64,000 bases of DNA, from contig SBHC01000080.1 in NCBI GenBank assembly GCA_006226375.1, positions 1 through 64,000 on the forward strand, written 5' to 3'. Within the stretch, counting starts at the first letter, position 1. Each line of letters starts with the position of its first letter. The translations under genes were made by a program, and so were the position numbers. Under the pieces are notes generated by a model, which worked only from the letters and a program-made list of their open reading frames with translations, was not told the origin of the DNA and ran no database searches. Below are positions 7,949 to 15,905 of the stretch, in pieces. This stretch comes from Deltaproteobacteria bacterium. Lineage in GTDB: Bacteria; Myxococcota_C; UBA6777.

Positions 7949-8347
7949 CTACTCCGCAGAGTCGGGTTGGTTGCGTAGGAAGTTGGCGACATGGGCGAAG
8001 AAGCCCAGCAGAGTCTGGTAGTGAGGGTCGGGAACGTTGGTTTCGTCCATCGCTGCACGCATCAATTTGACCCAGCGGTCGCGCGCGGCCGAGTCCACAG
8101 GGAACGGAAAGTGGCGACGTCGCAACCGAGGATGTCCTCGCTTTTCGATGTAGCGCGTTACGCCTCCGAATCGGAAGAGAAGGAAGTCGCGCAAACGTTC
8201 CTCTGAGCCCTCCCAATCATCATTCGGGTACATCGGTCCGATCAGGTCGTCTTCCCGGACGTTGCGATAGAACGCTGCAACCAATGCAGTGAAGCCTTCC
8301 TCTCCCATATCCTTGTACATCTGTTCTTCGTTGAGTTCCTCAAGCAC
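7949..8347 (-). CDS. Group II truncated haemoglobin-like globin
   Basis: 132 aa from a GTG at 8347. This start is preferred because AAGGAG lies 9 nt upstream and it overlaps the end of the upstream oxidoreductase gene by only 8 nt; an upstream GTG at 8395 has a poorer context. The sequence carries hallmarks of the GlbO/YjbI family: FYRNVREDDLIGPMYP, then EERLRDFLLFRFGG with the conserved Gly-Gly, and RGHPRLRRRHFPFPV, where the His of the RHxPF segment is the likely haem ligand. About 130 residues is the normal size. Members bind O2 or other diatomic ligands and are linked to redox or peroxide chemistry. The coupling to an MDR oxidoreductase gene suggests, but does not prove, a shared redox function. 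Confidence 0.88.
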   Translation of the reverse strand: MLEELNEEQMYKDMGEEGFTALVAAFYRNVREDDLIGPMYPNDDWEGSEERLRDFLLFRFGGVTRYIEKRGHPRLRRRHFPFPVDSAARDRWVKLMRAAMDETNVPDPHYQTLLGFFAHVANFLRNQPDSAE

Positions 8348-9494
8348 GTTTTGTATCTCCTTGCTCGGCGTTGGGGTGCCACACAACATTTCCACCTACG
8401 ACCTTGCCGTTCCATTTGTGAAGCATCGCTTCTTTGTAGTCCTTCATGGCAAACTCGGTCGATACGTGAGGCCGCAACTGCCCCTGGTTCGCCCATGCCA
8501 ACAAACGCTGTAGGCGTTCTTTTCGGATGCCTGGGTCCTTTTGTGTTGCGATGATGGTCGGGCATCCCAAGACGCGCAGACCTTTCATCATGATCAGGTT
8601 GGTGGGGAGGACGTTGGGGTTGGGGGCTTTGCCTTGGGTGCGTCCTTTGGCAACAAACGGTGTGGCCGCCCAGCCCACAATCAAGTACCTTGCGCCAAAC
8701 TTCACACACCGCAAACTTTCCAGTGAAATGGCTCCCCCCACGCCGTCGTAGACGACATCCACGCCGCGTCCGTCGGTGAGAGCTTTGACATCGTCACGGA
8801 ACCGTCGGACTCCTTCACCCGATTCGTCCTTGAGAGACAAGACGTGGTCTGCGCCTTGTTCCTTCACAGCCTGAAGCTTGTCTTCCGAACGTCCTGTCGC
8901 AATCACTGTGGCTCCGAGGACCTTGGCGAGATGCACCGCGGCAAGACCTGTTGCGCCGGATGCCCCATGAATCAGGACGGTTTCTCCCGCTTGCAGATCG
9001 CCATTGGCAACGAGGCAGTGGTAGGCTGTTTCGTAGCTACCAAAGAAGTTACATCCTTCGGCAAAACTCCAGTCCTCTGGTATGCGAATCACAGCAGAGG
9101 AAGGAGCCACTGCGTAAGTCGCGAATCCTCCGTATTGTCGGTACGGCCCTGAGGTTCGGGGTCCGACAACGAAGCCATCCACAGCCACTCGATCGCCGAC
9201 TTTGACCTTGCTGGAATCGACATCCTCACCCACCCAACTGACAACGCCGCTGTATTCCATCCCTGGTGTGTAGGGTGGAGGGGGCATGTGTTGGTACAAT
9301 CCGCTGGTCATTAACAGATCGACCCAACCCACTGCGACGCATTGGATGTCAACGACCACATCGGTCGTTTGAAGGTCTTTGGGGTCAGGGCGAGCTTGCT
9401 CTTGCACCCTGATGTTGTGTTCGATGGCGCTCATCGGGTCATCTGCGTAGGACGTTAGGATGAGTTGAGGATGTTGGGGGAACGTGGCAGACAA
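8340..9494 (-). CDS. MDR-superfamily NAD(P)H:quinone oxidoreductase / zinc-less alcohol dehydrogenase-like protein
   Basis: 384 aa with the GroES-like N-terminal half (VAVGWVDLLMTSGLY, PGMEYSGVVSWVGEDV, VGDRVAV) and a Rossmann half with the nucleotide-binding motif HGASGATGLAAVHLAKVLGA, preceded by a short hydrophobic strand. The Cys/His zinc ligands of classical alcohol dehydrogenases are absent, and GATG-type MDR proteins of this layout are usually quinone oxidoreductases or enoyl reductases using NADPH. The start is a TTG at 9494, just after a strong AGGAGG; an internal ATG 20 codons later is the alternative. It lies 63 nt downstream of the GST-like gene and overlaps the globin gene by 8 nt, so these three probably form an operon. 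The substrate cannot be read from sequence. Confidence 0.88.
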   Translation of the reverse strand: MSATFPQHPQLILTSYADDPMSAIEHNIRVQEQARPDPKDLQTTDVVVDIQCVAVGWVDLLMTSGLYQHMPPPPYTPGMEYSGVVSWVGEDVDSSKVKVGDRVAVDGFVVGPRTSGPYRQYGGFATYAVAPSSAVIRIPEDWSFAEGCNFFGSYETAYHCLVANGDLQAGETVLIHGASGATGLAAVHLAKVLGATVIATGRSEDKLQAVKEQGADHVLSLKDESGEGVRRFRDDVKALTDGRGVDVVYDGVGGAISLESLRCVKFGARYLIVGWAATPFVAKGRTQGKAPNPNVLPTNLIMMKGLRVLGCPTIIATQKDPGIRKERLQRLLAWANQGQLRPHVSTEFAMKDYKEAMLHKWNGKVVGGNVVWHPNAEQGDTKRA

Positions 9495-9534
9495 AGGACC
9501 TCCTACAACAACGTTAGGGGAGTCGGAATGAAAA

Positions 9535-9546
9535 GAGAGAACTCTC
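9535..9546 (-). terminator. Weak hairpin with short U-run after the GST-like gene
   Basis: GAGAG-AA-CTCTC is a 5-bp inverted repeat which on the minus strand is followed by TTTT. It could cause partial termination between the GST-like gene and the oxidoreductase gene; the stem is short. Confidence 0.3.
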
Positions 9547-9557
9547 CGTCGAGAAGC

Positions 9558-10286
9558 TTATCCTTCCGCAAGTTCGGGGAAGTGGGTCGTGAGTATATGA
9601 TCGTGATAGCGAACCAGGTTAGGCAGCGACTGGGCGTACTCTCTCACGGGAGAGTTGAGCTCGCTTCCCAACAGGCTGGATAACATGGCAAACACCGTCG
9701 CGTCCAATGTGCTCGGTTGCTCGCCAAAGAAGAAGGTCTTGTCGCCGAGATATGTGGAGACGCTGTCCAGCTGCGATTGGGCCATTTCGGTCAATACTTC
9801 AGGCGTATGGCGGCTTGTTCCTTGGGAGTGCAAGTCTTTGCGAACCGATCGGCGAATGATGGGAAGGAGCAACGGTACAAGGAACCCTGGCGCGCCAGCT
9901 TTTTGGATGGAGCTTTGCAGAACAGGTTTGTATTGTTTCCATGTCTCTTGGGGGATCCAGCGGAAATACACAACGATGAAGTAGAATGACTCTTCTAACA
10001 TGCCCCGGTACGCTCTGGCGATAGCATGTTGCTCTGGAGTTAGATGGTCATCCAATGAGATAGAGCGCGTCGACTCCAGGTGTTGGATGATCAAATGACT
10101 GTCGGAGAGAAACGTTCCGTTTTCTTCGATGTATGGAAGCTTGCTTTTGGGAGCTTGTTGGGGATTGCCGATGGCTTGTTCGTAAGAGATTCCAGCCATG
10201 CGCAGGTAGGTGTGTAGCTTGATGCAGAAGGGACTTGCGTCAGGAGTTTTCCACGCGGAGCCGAACGTATAGAGAGTGAGACTCAT
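9558..10286 (-). CDS. Glutathione S-transferase-fold protein, FAXC/metaxin-like
   Basis: 242 aa. The N-terminal thioredoxin-like half reads LTLYTFGSAWKTPDASPFCIKLHTYLRMAGISYE, then KLPYIEENGTFLSDSHLIIQHLE. Here the P-x-I/cis-Pro region and the SDSHLIIQHLE helix fit GST_N domains of the failed-axon-connections/metaxin branch. The C-terminal half ends with GEQPSTLDATVFAMLSSLLG, the typical all-helical GST_C signature with the N-capping Thr/Asp. Bacterial members are usually cytosolic and uncharacterised; glutathione use is not guaranteed. The ATG at 10286 follows an AAGAGG Shine-Dalgarno that is paired inside a predicted hairpin (10295-10325). The next genes downstream on the strand are the MDR oxidoreductase and the globin. 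Confidence 0.85.
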   Translation of the reverse strand: MSLTLYTFGSAWKTPDASPFCIKLHTYLRMAGISYEQAIGNPQQAPKSKLPYIEENGTFLSDSHLIIQHLESTRSISLDDHLTPEQHAIARAYRGMLEESFYFIVVYFRWIPQETWKQYKPVLQSSIQKAGAPGFLVPLLLPIIRRSVRKDLHSQGTSRHTPEVLTEMAQSQLDSVSTYLGDKTFFFGEQPSTLDATVFAMLSSLLGSELNSPVREYAQSLPNLVRYHDHILTTHFPELAEG

Positions 10287-10294
10287 GGTTGTTG

Positions 10295-10325
10295 GACCTC
10301 TTGAGGGGGAGATGGCAAAGAGGTC
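10295..10325 (-). promoter_or_regulatory. Shine-Dalgarno-sequestering hairpin upstream of GST-like gene
   Basis: On the minus strand GACCTCTT (10325-10318) is perfectly complementary to AAGAGGTC (10302-10295), with a 15-nt loop. The 3' arm contains AAGAGG, the best Shine-Dalgarno for the ATG at 10286, so the structure would hide the ribosome-binding site. Confidence 0.5.
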
Positions 10326-10376
10326 GTAGAATAGGTAAGGTTGGCATGGAAATCAAGGGCGGAAGCGAGGGGGATC

Positions 10377-11309
10377 TTATTTGTTACGCGGGGTCAGCAC
10401 TGCGCCTGGGGGAATGCCAAACTTCCCTTGTAAGGTGAAGTCGATAGCTTCCTGGCTGATGCCATTCGGGAACGTAACATCCATCCCCAGTTTTTCGGCC
10501 ACACGCTTTTGCATATCCTGAAGGATCTCGGCGTTGCGCTCAAACTCACGGACTTCATTGAAGGTTACATCGCGGGGATGTTGGTCGATCTGGCGTGCTG
10601 TGTTGGGGTCGATGTTTGCGTCACGCAGACCCTGGCTCAGCTGCTGGTTCATTCGTGCGGGGGCTTCCGAGTTGATCTTGCGTCGTGCGATGCCCGGCAA
10701 GATTCCGCGCTTTCCGTCAATGGCTTTCATCGCTGTGCCGACTTGCCAATCTTTGCCTTCTGCTCGCAGCTGGGAGGCCACTTCCTGCTTCAGTCCGGCA
10801 CGGTCCCTCATCAGACTGTTGATGATCGCTTGTCGGTCGCCGTAGTTAAACACTCGGTCTTCGCCGCCCAGCTTGTTGGGATCGAGCATATCTCGGACAT
10901 ACTCCATTGCGACGCGCTCTTCCGGAGTGGGGTTTGAGCCAAACTTCTCTTGCAAGCCGCCTTTGGCCCCTTCCTTGAGCAGGTTCCAGCCTTGGCTCAT
11001 CTTGTCTTGCCAACTTGCGGGTGCTGCCGACTCTTGGGTAGGTGCTGCTTCTTGTTGAGGAGCACGTGCTCGGGGAGCATTTTGTGTGGTTTCGGGTGCC
11101 TTGTTGGATTGTACTACTGTGCGCTCCACACCTTTCTTGGCAGGGGCCTGAACGGTGGGCTGAGCTGTCTGTGGAGCCCGTGTGTACGACGTGTTCTGCG
11201 TCGGCTGGCTCACGCGAGACTTGGCTGCACGAGAGGTACCTGAAGTACGAACAGGACGGGGACTGGAAACTCGGCGACCACCGGATACACCACGATTAAA
11301 GATGCCCAT
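10377..11309 (-). CDS. Hypothetical protein with disordered N-terminus and helical C-terminus
   Basis: 310 aa from the ATG at 11309, chosen because AGGAG lies 7 nt upstream; a longer form from 11375 has no support. Residues 1 to about 110 are rich in Ser, Pro, Arg, Gln, Thr and Ala and look disordered. After a stretch around WQDKMSQGWNLLKEGAKGG the remainder is helical and charged (MEYVRDMLDPNKL, NYGDRQAIINSLMRDRAG, FNEVREFERNAEILQDM), ending near GIPPGAVLTPRNK. No signal peptide or membrane segment is present, so it is probably cytoplasmic. I do not recognise a family. The start resembles small secreted or scaffold proteins of predatory bacteria only in its composition. It is transcribed alone, with a CRP-type palindrome about 165 bp upstream. 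Confidence 0.75.
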   Translation of the reverse strand: MGIFNRGVSGGRRVSSPRPVRTSGTSRAAKSRVSQPTQNTSYTRAPQTAQPTVQAPAKKGVERTVVQSNKAPETTQNAPRARAPQQEAAPTQESAAPASWQDKMSQGWNLLKEGAKGGLQEKFGSNPTPEERVAMEYVRDMLDPNKLGGEDRVFNYGDRQAIINSLMRDRAGLKQEVASQLRAEGKDWQVGTAMKAIDGKRGILPGIARRKINSEAPARMNQQLSQGLRDANIDPNTARQIDQHPRDVTFNEVREFERNAEILQDMQKRVAEKLGMDVTFPNGISQEAIDFTLQGKFGIPPGAVLTPRNK

Positions 11310-11612
11310 AACAGCTCTCCTCTGTTGGCTATGCAACACCGTCTTCGGTATTGATGTAGGGAAAATGTGGCGCAACGGGTTCGTGTGTTCCGCGTTTGCG
11401 CGTTGATGTGGTTCGAGAGGGGAGGGCGCATTTGGCCCGTCACTCCGCTGTGATCCAACTCTTCTCCAAGTGTGTGATGTTGATCACATCTCGTTGTTGA
11501 TAAGTGTATCGGATCATCCTTCGTGGAGTTTCCTCTTTTTTTCAAAAAAAGCGGAGAGGGAGTGTGAAAGGTGCCGAATTCATAGGCGTTTGTGATGACT
11601 TGTTAGAGGTTG
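11310..11612. other. Intergenic region upstream of hypothetical gene
   Basis: About 300 bp between the thiL stop and the hypothetical gene start, both minus strand. It contains the CRP-like palindrome at 11473-11488 and an A/T palindrome, CTTTTTTT-c-AAAAAAAG at 11535-11551, of unclear role. No coding sequence is convincing. Confidence 0.6.
11473..11488. promoter_or_regulatory. CRP/FNR-family consensus palindrome
   Basis: TGTGA-N6-TCACA matches the canonical CRP half-sites exactly; the N6 is TGTTGA. It lies about 165 bp upstream of the hypothetical gene at 10377-11309 and about 125 bp downstream of thiL. Myxococcota carry many CRP-like regulators, so a site for one of them is plausible. Confidence 0.55.
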
Positions 11613-12644
11613 TTAAAAGTGCTGCCAACCCTCTGGAGAAAGATCGTGAGAGGTATTTTGATCACAAAGACGAATGGCTCTGTGTTGATCCGTCACACGC
11701 CCCACCCAGTGGACAAGAGGGGCCTCCTCCATCTTCTCTTGTTTCAACCATCTTTCCCGTTGCTCCGATGAAACCGAAAACAGCAACTCGTAATCGTCGC
11801 TGGCAGAAAACATAAAGTGGTGAGGTTGTTTCTGGAGGTGTTGTTCCAAGGCGGCTTGTGCAGGGTGGTGAGGGAGCTTGTCTACGTACAAATCAACGCC
11901 GAGATCTTCGGGGACCAAGAGGTTGGCAAGGTCCAACAAAAATCCGTCGCTGATGTCGGTCATTGCGCGAACATAGGTCGCCAAGGATTGGGCTTCTTGG
12001 ACTCGTGCCTGGGGCCGAAAGTAGCCATCCATGAGGATGTTGTTGTGAACGGTGGATAGGGGGATTTCAGGATGAAGCCAGACATACAATCCTGCGGCAG
12101 AGAGACCAGGGAAGCCTGTACATCCAACCCAGTCGCCTGGCTGGCTTCCTGTTCGAAGGACGGCTTTGTCGGAAGGAACTTCCGCTCCCAAGGTGATCGT
12201 GACAGAGCAAGGTCCTGCAGTTGAGGTGATGTTGCCTCCCACGACGTCAACCTTGTGCTCACCCAGAGCATCTCCAATGCCTTGGTAGAAACCTTCAATC
12301 GTTGCGAGCGGGTACGTTTTGGGTAAGGACAGGTTGATCAAGGCAAACCGGGGGATGGCGGCCATGGCTGCAACATCGCTCAGGTTCATGTGAGCAGCAC
12401 GTCTCCCCAGATCGTGCAAACGTTCGGGGGAGACATCATGAAAGGGGGGAGAGTGCCGACCTTCTTCTGCTGTGTCCGAGGTCAGGACAAGCTGATGGCC
12501 GGGTGTCGGAGTCCAGACTGCAGCGTCGTCACCAATGCCGACACGAAGACGTGGAGAGGAGGAGGGTAGAAGCCGCTTAAGACGGTCAATAAGCTCGTAT
12601 TCACCGATGTCTTGTAGCAAGAGAGGGGACTTGTTGTGAGGCAT
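11613..12644 (-). CDS. thiL: Thiamine-monophosphate kinase (ThiL)
   Basis: 343 aa, the usual size for ThiL, which phosphorylates thiamine monophosphate to thiamine diphosphate with ATP in the cytoplasm. Family marks appear in order: GEYELIDRL at the start, GIGDDAAV (about 36-43), LTSDTAEEGRH as the DxxxEGxHF-like metal segment, HMNLSDVAAMAAIPRFAL (the NLSDLAAMGA motif), DISDGFLLDLANL (DxSDG), and ASDDYELLFSV, where the usual GEDYELLF reads SDDYELLF. It follows pepF by 12 nt on the same strand and is very likely cotranscribed with it; no functional link is known. No riboswitch-like THI-box was recognised upstream of this pair. Confidence 0.92.
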   Translation of the reverse strand: MPHNKSPLLLQDIGEYELIDRLKRLLPSSSPRLRVGIGDDAAVWTPTPGHQLVLTSDTAEEGRHSPPFHDVSPERLHDLGRRAAHMNLSDVAAMAAIPRFALINLSLPKTYPLATIEGFYQGIGDALGEHKVDVVGGNITSTAGPCSVTITLGAEVPSDKAVLRTGSQPGDWVGCTGFPGLSAAGLYVWLHPEIPLSTVHNNILMDGYFRPQARVQEAQSLATYVRAMTDISDGFLLDLANLLVPEDLGVDLYVDKLPHHPAQAALEQHLQKQPHHFMFSASDDYELLFSVSSEQRERWLKQEKMEEAPLVHWVGRVTDQHRAIRLCDQNTSHDLSPEGWQHF

Positions 12645-12656
12645 GTGACAGGTGAT

Positions 12657-14471
12657 TTAGGCGTCGAGGAGTTGTTCCAACTCATCAAGGTAGGTGCGGA
12701 ACACCTTGAGCGCATCTCGGACGGGTTGTGGGGAGTTGAGGTCAACACCAGCGTTCTTGAGCAGCACCAGAGGATCGTCGGAGCCACCACCACCCAGGAA
12801 GTTTAGGTAGCGTTGGACGGCAGGTTGGCCTTCGTTCAAGATCTGGTGAGCCAAAGAGGTGGCTGCGGCCATTCCAGTTGCGTACTGGTACACATAGAAG
12901 TTGTAGTAGAAGTGCGGAATGCGCGACCACTCGGTCTCAATGGCTTTGTCTTTCTCGTCCCAGGCGATGGCGTCACCGTGGTAGGATTTGACCAACTCGT
13001 AGTACTTGGCGTCGAGGTAATCGGCGGTCAGTGCTTCGTGTTCTTGCTCCAGGGCGTGGTAGATGTCTCGTTCAAACTCAGCGAACATGGTTTGGCGGAA
13101 CATCGTTCCGCGGAAGTCGTCGAGGTACTTGTTGATCAAATACGCTCGTACCTTCGGATCTTCCGTCTTGTTCAGCAGGTGGTGCGTGAGCAGCGCTTCG
13201 TTGGTCGTGGAAGCCACCTCTGCGACAAAGATGCAGTAATCTGCAGTGGGGAACGGCTGGGTGCGGTTCGCGAGAGCCGAATGCATGGAGTGCCCCAGCT
13301 CATGGGTCAGGGTGTACACCGAGCTGAGGGTGTGGTTGTAGTTGTGAAGAATGTACGGCATCGAGTCGTAGCATCCGGAGGAATAAGCACCTGAACGTTT
13401 CCCCTGGTTTTCGTAACGGTCAACCCAGCCTTGGCGGAAGCCTTCTTGCATGGTTTGGACATAGTCTTGGCCCAACGGTTGGAGGCTGTCCACGATGAGA
13501 GCTTCGGCTTCTTCCCATTCGTACTTGAGGTCCATGTCTGCGATGATGGGGTTTCGCATATCAAAGATGTGAAACTCGTCCATCTTCAGGACGCGCTTGC
13601 GCAACTCGACATAGCGGTAAAAGTCCGGAAGGTGCTCATGGATGGCTTCAATCAAGCCGTCGTAGACGGACGTGGGGATCTGGTTGGCAAACAGGGCTGC
13701 TTCTCGTGCAGAGCCGTAGTTCCGGGCTTTGGCCAGGAAGATGTTGGCCTTCAGGCGACCTTCGAGAGCAGCAGCCAGCGTGTTGCGGTGGTCCTGGAAG
13801 CCCTTCATGTACGAGTGGAAGACCTCTTGCCGTACTTCAGGAACGTTGGACTCTGTCAGTTTGCCGTACATGGCGTGAGAGAGTTGGACCATCTCGCCGC
13901 TGTCGTCCTTGACCTGGCCAAATCCGCTGGGAATGTCGAGGTTGTTGAGCATGCTGAAGATCTGGTTGGTGGCTGACAAGGGCTCTGCTGCCATCGACAG
14001 CAATTGCTCCTGCGCTTGCGGCAACGTGTGAGGCTTCTTGCGGAGGATGTCGCGCATGTAAACCTTGTAGGGTTTGAGCGCGGGGTCTTTGACCCAAGAG
14101 GCAAGGGTGTCTTCGTCGAGGGAGAGCAGCTCCGGCGAGATGTAGGATGCCGCCGTGCTGAACGCGTAGTAAAGCTTGCGGGCTCGCTCGTACAGCGCTT
14201 GGTTTTGGCTGTTGCCGAGGTCTTCGTCGTTGCGAAGATGAGCATACACATAGAGCTTGTGAATCTGTCGGTAGGCGTCGAACATCGCCTTCAGGGCGTC
14301 GGCAACTACGGCAGCCGATTTGTTGAGTTTTCCTTTCCACTCCCCGATCTTGTCTGGCCACGCCTGCGCCGCCTCGAACTCTTGTTCCCAGAGTTCGTTT
14401 TTCTCGTAGAGTGCCTCAAGATTCCATTTGTCCTCATTTGGGACTTCACTGCGGGGGGGTAGTTTCGACAT
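12657..14471 (-). CDS. pepF: Oligoendopeptidase F family M3 zinc metallopeptidase
   Basis: 604 aa from the ATG at 14471, which has AGGAG 6 nt upstream; the 35-residue extension possible from 14576 is rejected. The N-terminus PNEDKWNLEALY is typical of PepF. Family M3 zinc ligands are present as THELGHSMHSAL (HELGH at about 390-394), with a downstream Glu in VAEVASTTNEALL. YPIxLHNY-type substrate-binding sequence appears as SMPYILHNYNHTL just before it. The C-terminus HQILNEGQPAVQRYLNFLGGGGSDDP is the usual PepF ending. These enzymes cleave oligopeptides of roughly 7-17 residues in the cytosol. It is the first gene of a pepF-thiL pair and diverges from serC. Confidence 0.94.
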   Translation of the reverse strand: MSKLPPRSEVPNEDKWNLEALYEKNELWEQEFEAAQAWPDKIGEWKGKLNKSAAVVADALKAMFDAYRQIHKLYVYAHLRNDEDLGNSQNQALYERARKLYYAFSTAASYISPELLSLDEDTLASWVKDPALKPYKVYMRDILRKKPHTLPQAQEQLLSMAAEPLSATNQIFSMLNNLDIPSGFGQVKDDSGEMVQLSHAMYGKLTESNVPEVRQEVFHSYMKGFQDHRNTLAAALEGRLKANIFLAKARNYGSAREAALFANQIPTSVYDGLIEAIHEHLPDFYRYVELRKRVLKMDEFHIFDMRNPIIADMDLKYEWEEAEALIVDSLQPLGQDYVQTMQEGFRQGWVDRYENQGKRSGAYSSGCYDSMPYILHNYNHTLSSVYTLTHELGHSMHSALANRTQPFPTADYCIFVAEVASTTNEALLTHHLLNKTEDPKVRAYLINKYLDDFRGTMFRQTMFAEFERDIYHALEQEHEALTADYLDAKYYELVKSYHGDAIAWDEKDKAIETEWSRIPHFYYNFYVYQYATGMAAATSLAHQILNEGQPAVQRYLNFLGGGGSDDPLVLLKNAGVDLNSPQPVRDALKVFRTYLDELEQLLDA

Positions 14472-14699
14472 CCGATTCTCCTGTACATAGACAATTCTTA
14501 ACGTTTGGTATACAACTGAGCGGCCTTTTTGTACAGGGTATCCTGTCGTTCCAGGCAGGTTGCTAGCTGCAACCAACGGACCTTGTGTGCCGTCGTTCGG
14601 GGAAGACGAGCCCCCTTCTCACGCGACAGTTTTCTGTTGAAATTGCTGCGCGTTTTTCGGTGGCCTTTCCTGCCCCATTTCTTTGAGCAACTGAGTGCG

Positions 14700-14715
14700 G
14701 TTGGGTATTCCCAAC
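14700..14715 (+). promoter_or_regulatory. Hairpin immediately upstream of serC Shine-Dalgarno
   Basis: GTTGGG-TATT-CCCAAC is a perfect 6-bp stem with a 4-nt loop ending two bases before the GGGAG ribosome-binding site of serC. It could modulate translation initiation or protect the mRNA 5' region. Confidence 0.45.
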
Positions 14716-14730
14716 AGGGAGTGGAAAGTT

Positions 14731-15813
14731 ATGACGCGATTGTTCAATTTTAACCCTGGTCCTGCTGCCTTGCCCCAGTCCGTTCTGGAAAAAGCCCAAA
14801 ACGCCATCCTTGAGGTGGACGGTTGGGGTGCCGGTATCATGGAAGTCAGCCACCGCTCGCCTCAATTTGAGAACATGCTGGCTGAGATGCAAGTCAAGAT
14901 GCGTCGCATTATGAACATCCCTGACGACTACCACATTCTGTTTTGTCAGGGTGGCGCGCGGATGCAGTTTGCGATGATCCCTATGAACTTCCTGCATACA
15001 TCTGCCGCGTATGTCGACACTGGGACTTGGTCTGACAAAGGCATCGAAGCTTCTGAGTTGATCGGTGAGACCCGCGTGGTGGCGTCGAGCAAAGAGCAAA
15101 ACTACAACCACATCCCTGCGGCTGACCCGTCTTGGCTCCAAGGGGATGAGTCGTACTTTCACATCACCTCCAACAACACCATTTACGGAACGCAGTGGCA
15201 CAACTTCCCGGATACAGGGGATGTTCCGTTTGTCATCGATATGTCCTCGGACATCGCCAGCGATGTTGTCGATTTCTCCCAGTTTGACATGATTTACGCT
15301 GGTGCCCAGAAGAACATCGGCGCTGCAGGTGTGACCTTGGTGTTGATCAAGGATGAGTTTGCGCAGAAAGCCAAGGCGGATCATCTTCCTCCCATGCTTC
15401 GGTACAGCACGTTCATTGAGAGCAACTCGCTGTACAACACCCCTCCTGTGTGGAACATCTTTATCGTTAAGCTGATGATCGACTGGCTCGAAGAGGCCGG
15501 TGGTTTGGAAGCCATCGGAAAGCGCAACCGCGAGAAAGCGGCGGCTCTTTACAGCGTCATCGATGAGAGTCCTACGTTCTTCAAAGGACACGCCACCGAA
15601 GACAGTCGCTCCATCATGAACATCACCTTCAATCTCCCCTCTGTGGAGTTGGAGAAGAAGCTGGTGGCCGACGCAACCGCCGCTGGGTTCATGGGAATCA
15701 AAGGTCACCGTTCGGTGGGTGGTATCCGTGTGTCCAACTACAACGCTGTCACCGTTGAAGCTGTGGCGCAGCTAACCGCCTTCCTCAAGGACTTTGCCAA
15801 ACGAAACGGTTAA
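14731..15813 (+). CDS. serC: Phosphoserine aminotransferase (SerC)
   Basis: 360 aa, the standard length. The ATG at 14731 is preferred over an in-frame upstream start because the protein then begins MTRLFNFNPGPAALP, the conserved SerC N-terminus. Other marks are GAGIMEVSHRS, the phosphate-binding FCQGGARMQFAMIPMN region, TSNNTIYGTQW, VIDMSSDIAS, and the PLP-lysine segment MIYAGAQKNIGAAGVTLV (Lys after Gln). The end has MGIKGHRSVGGIRVSNYNA. It converts 3-phosphohydroxypyruvate and glutamate to phosphoserine in serine synthesis and also acts in PLP synthesis. It is a single-gene unit closed by a good rho-independent terminator at 15867-15905. Confidence 0.97.
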   Translation: MTRLFNFNPGPAALPQSVLEKAQNAILEVDGWGAGIMEVSHRSPQFENMLAEMQVKMRRIMNIPDDYHILFCQGGARMQFAMIPMNFLHTSAAYVDTGTWSDKGIEASELIGETRVVASSKEQNYNHIPAADPSWLQGDESYFHITSNNTIYGTQWHNFPDTGDVPFVIDMSSDIASDVVDFSQFDMIYAGAQKNIGAAGVTLVLIKDEFAQKAKADHLPPMLRYSTFIESNSLYNTPPVWNIFIVKLMIDWLEEAGGLEAIGKRNREKAAALYSVIDESPTFFKGHATEDSRSIMNITFNLPSVELEKKLVADATAAGFMGIKGHRSVGGIRVSNYNAVTVEAVAQLTAFLKDFAKRNG

Positions 15814-15866
15814 GTCTTTGGGGGTGCTTGTTGTGAAGTAGGGTTGGAGAGAATCGCTGGAAGCGG

Positions 15867-15905
15867 AAAGGGAGGAACGAAGTACTCGTTACCTCCCTTT
15901 GTTTT
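15867..15905 (+). terminator. Rho-independent terminator of serC
   Basis: AAAGGGAGG (15867-15875) plus AACGA pairs with TCGTT plus CCTCCCTTT (15892-15900) around the loop AGTAC, with one unpaired A in the descending arm. GTTTT follows on the plus strand. The T-run overlaps the stop codon of the convergent Fic-like gene. Confidence 0.85.

Noticed and set aside
11535-11551. A/T palindrome CTTTTTTT-c-AAAAAAAG as terminator of thiL
   Set aside because: The stem is only A-T pairs with a one-base loop and lacks a GC stem before the U-run, so it does not look like an efficient terminator.
14563-15708. Long minus-strand frame of about 380 codons antisense to serC
   Set aside because: It lies opposite a perfectly conserved serC, has no ribosome site and shows no domain pattern; it results from codon bias of the sense gene.
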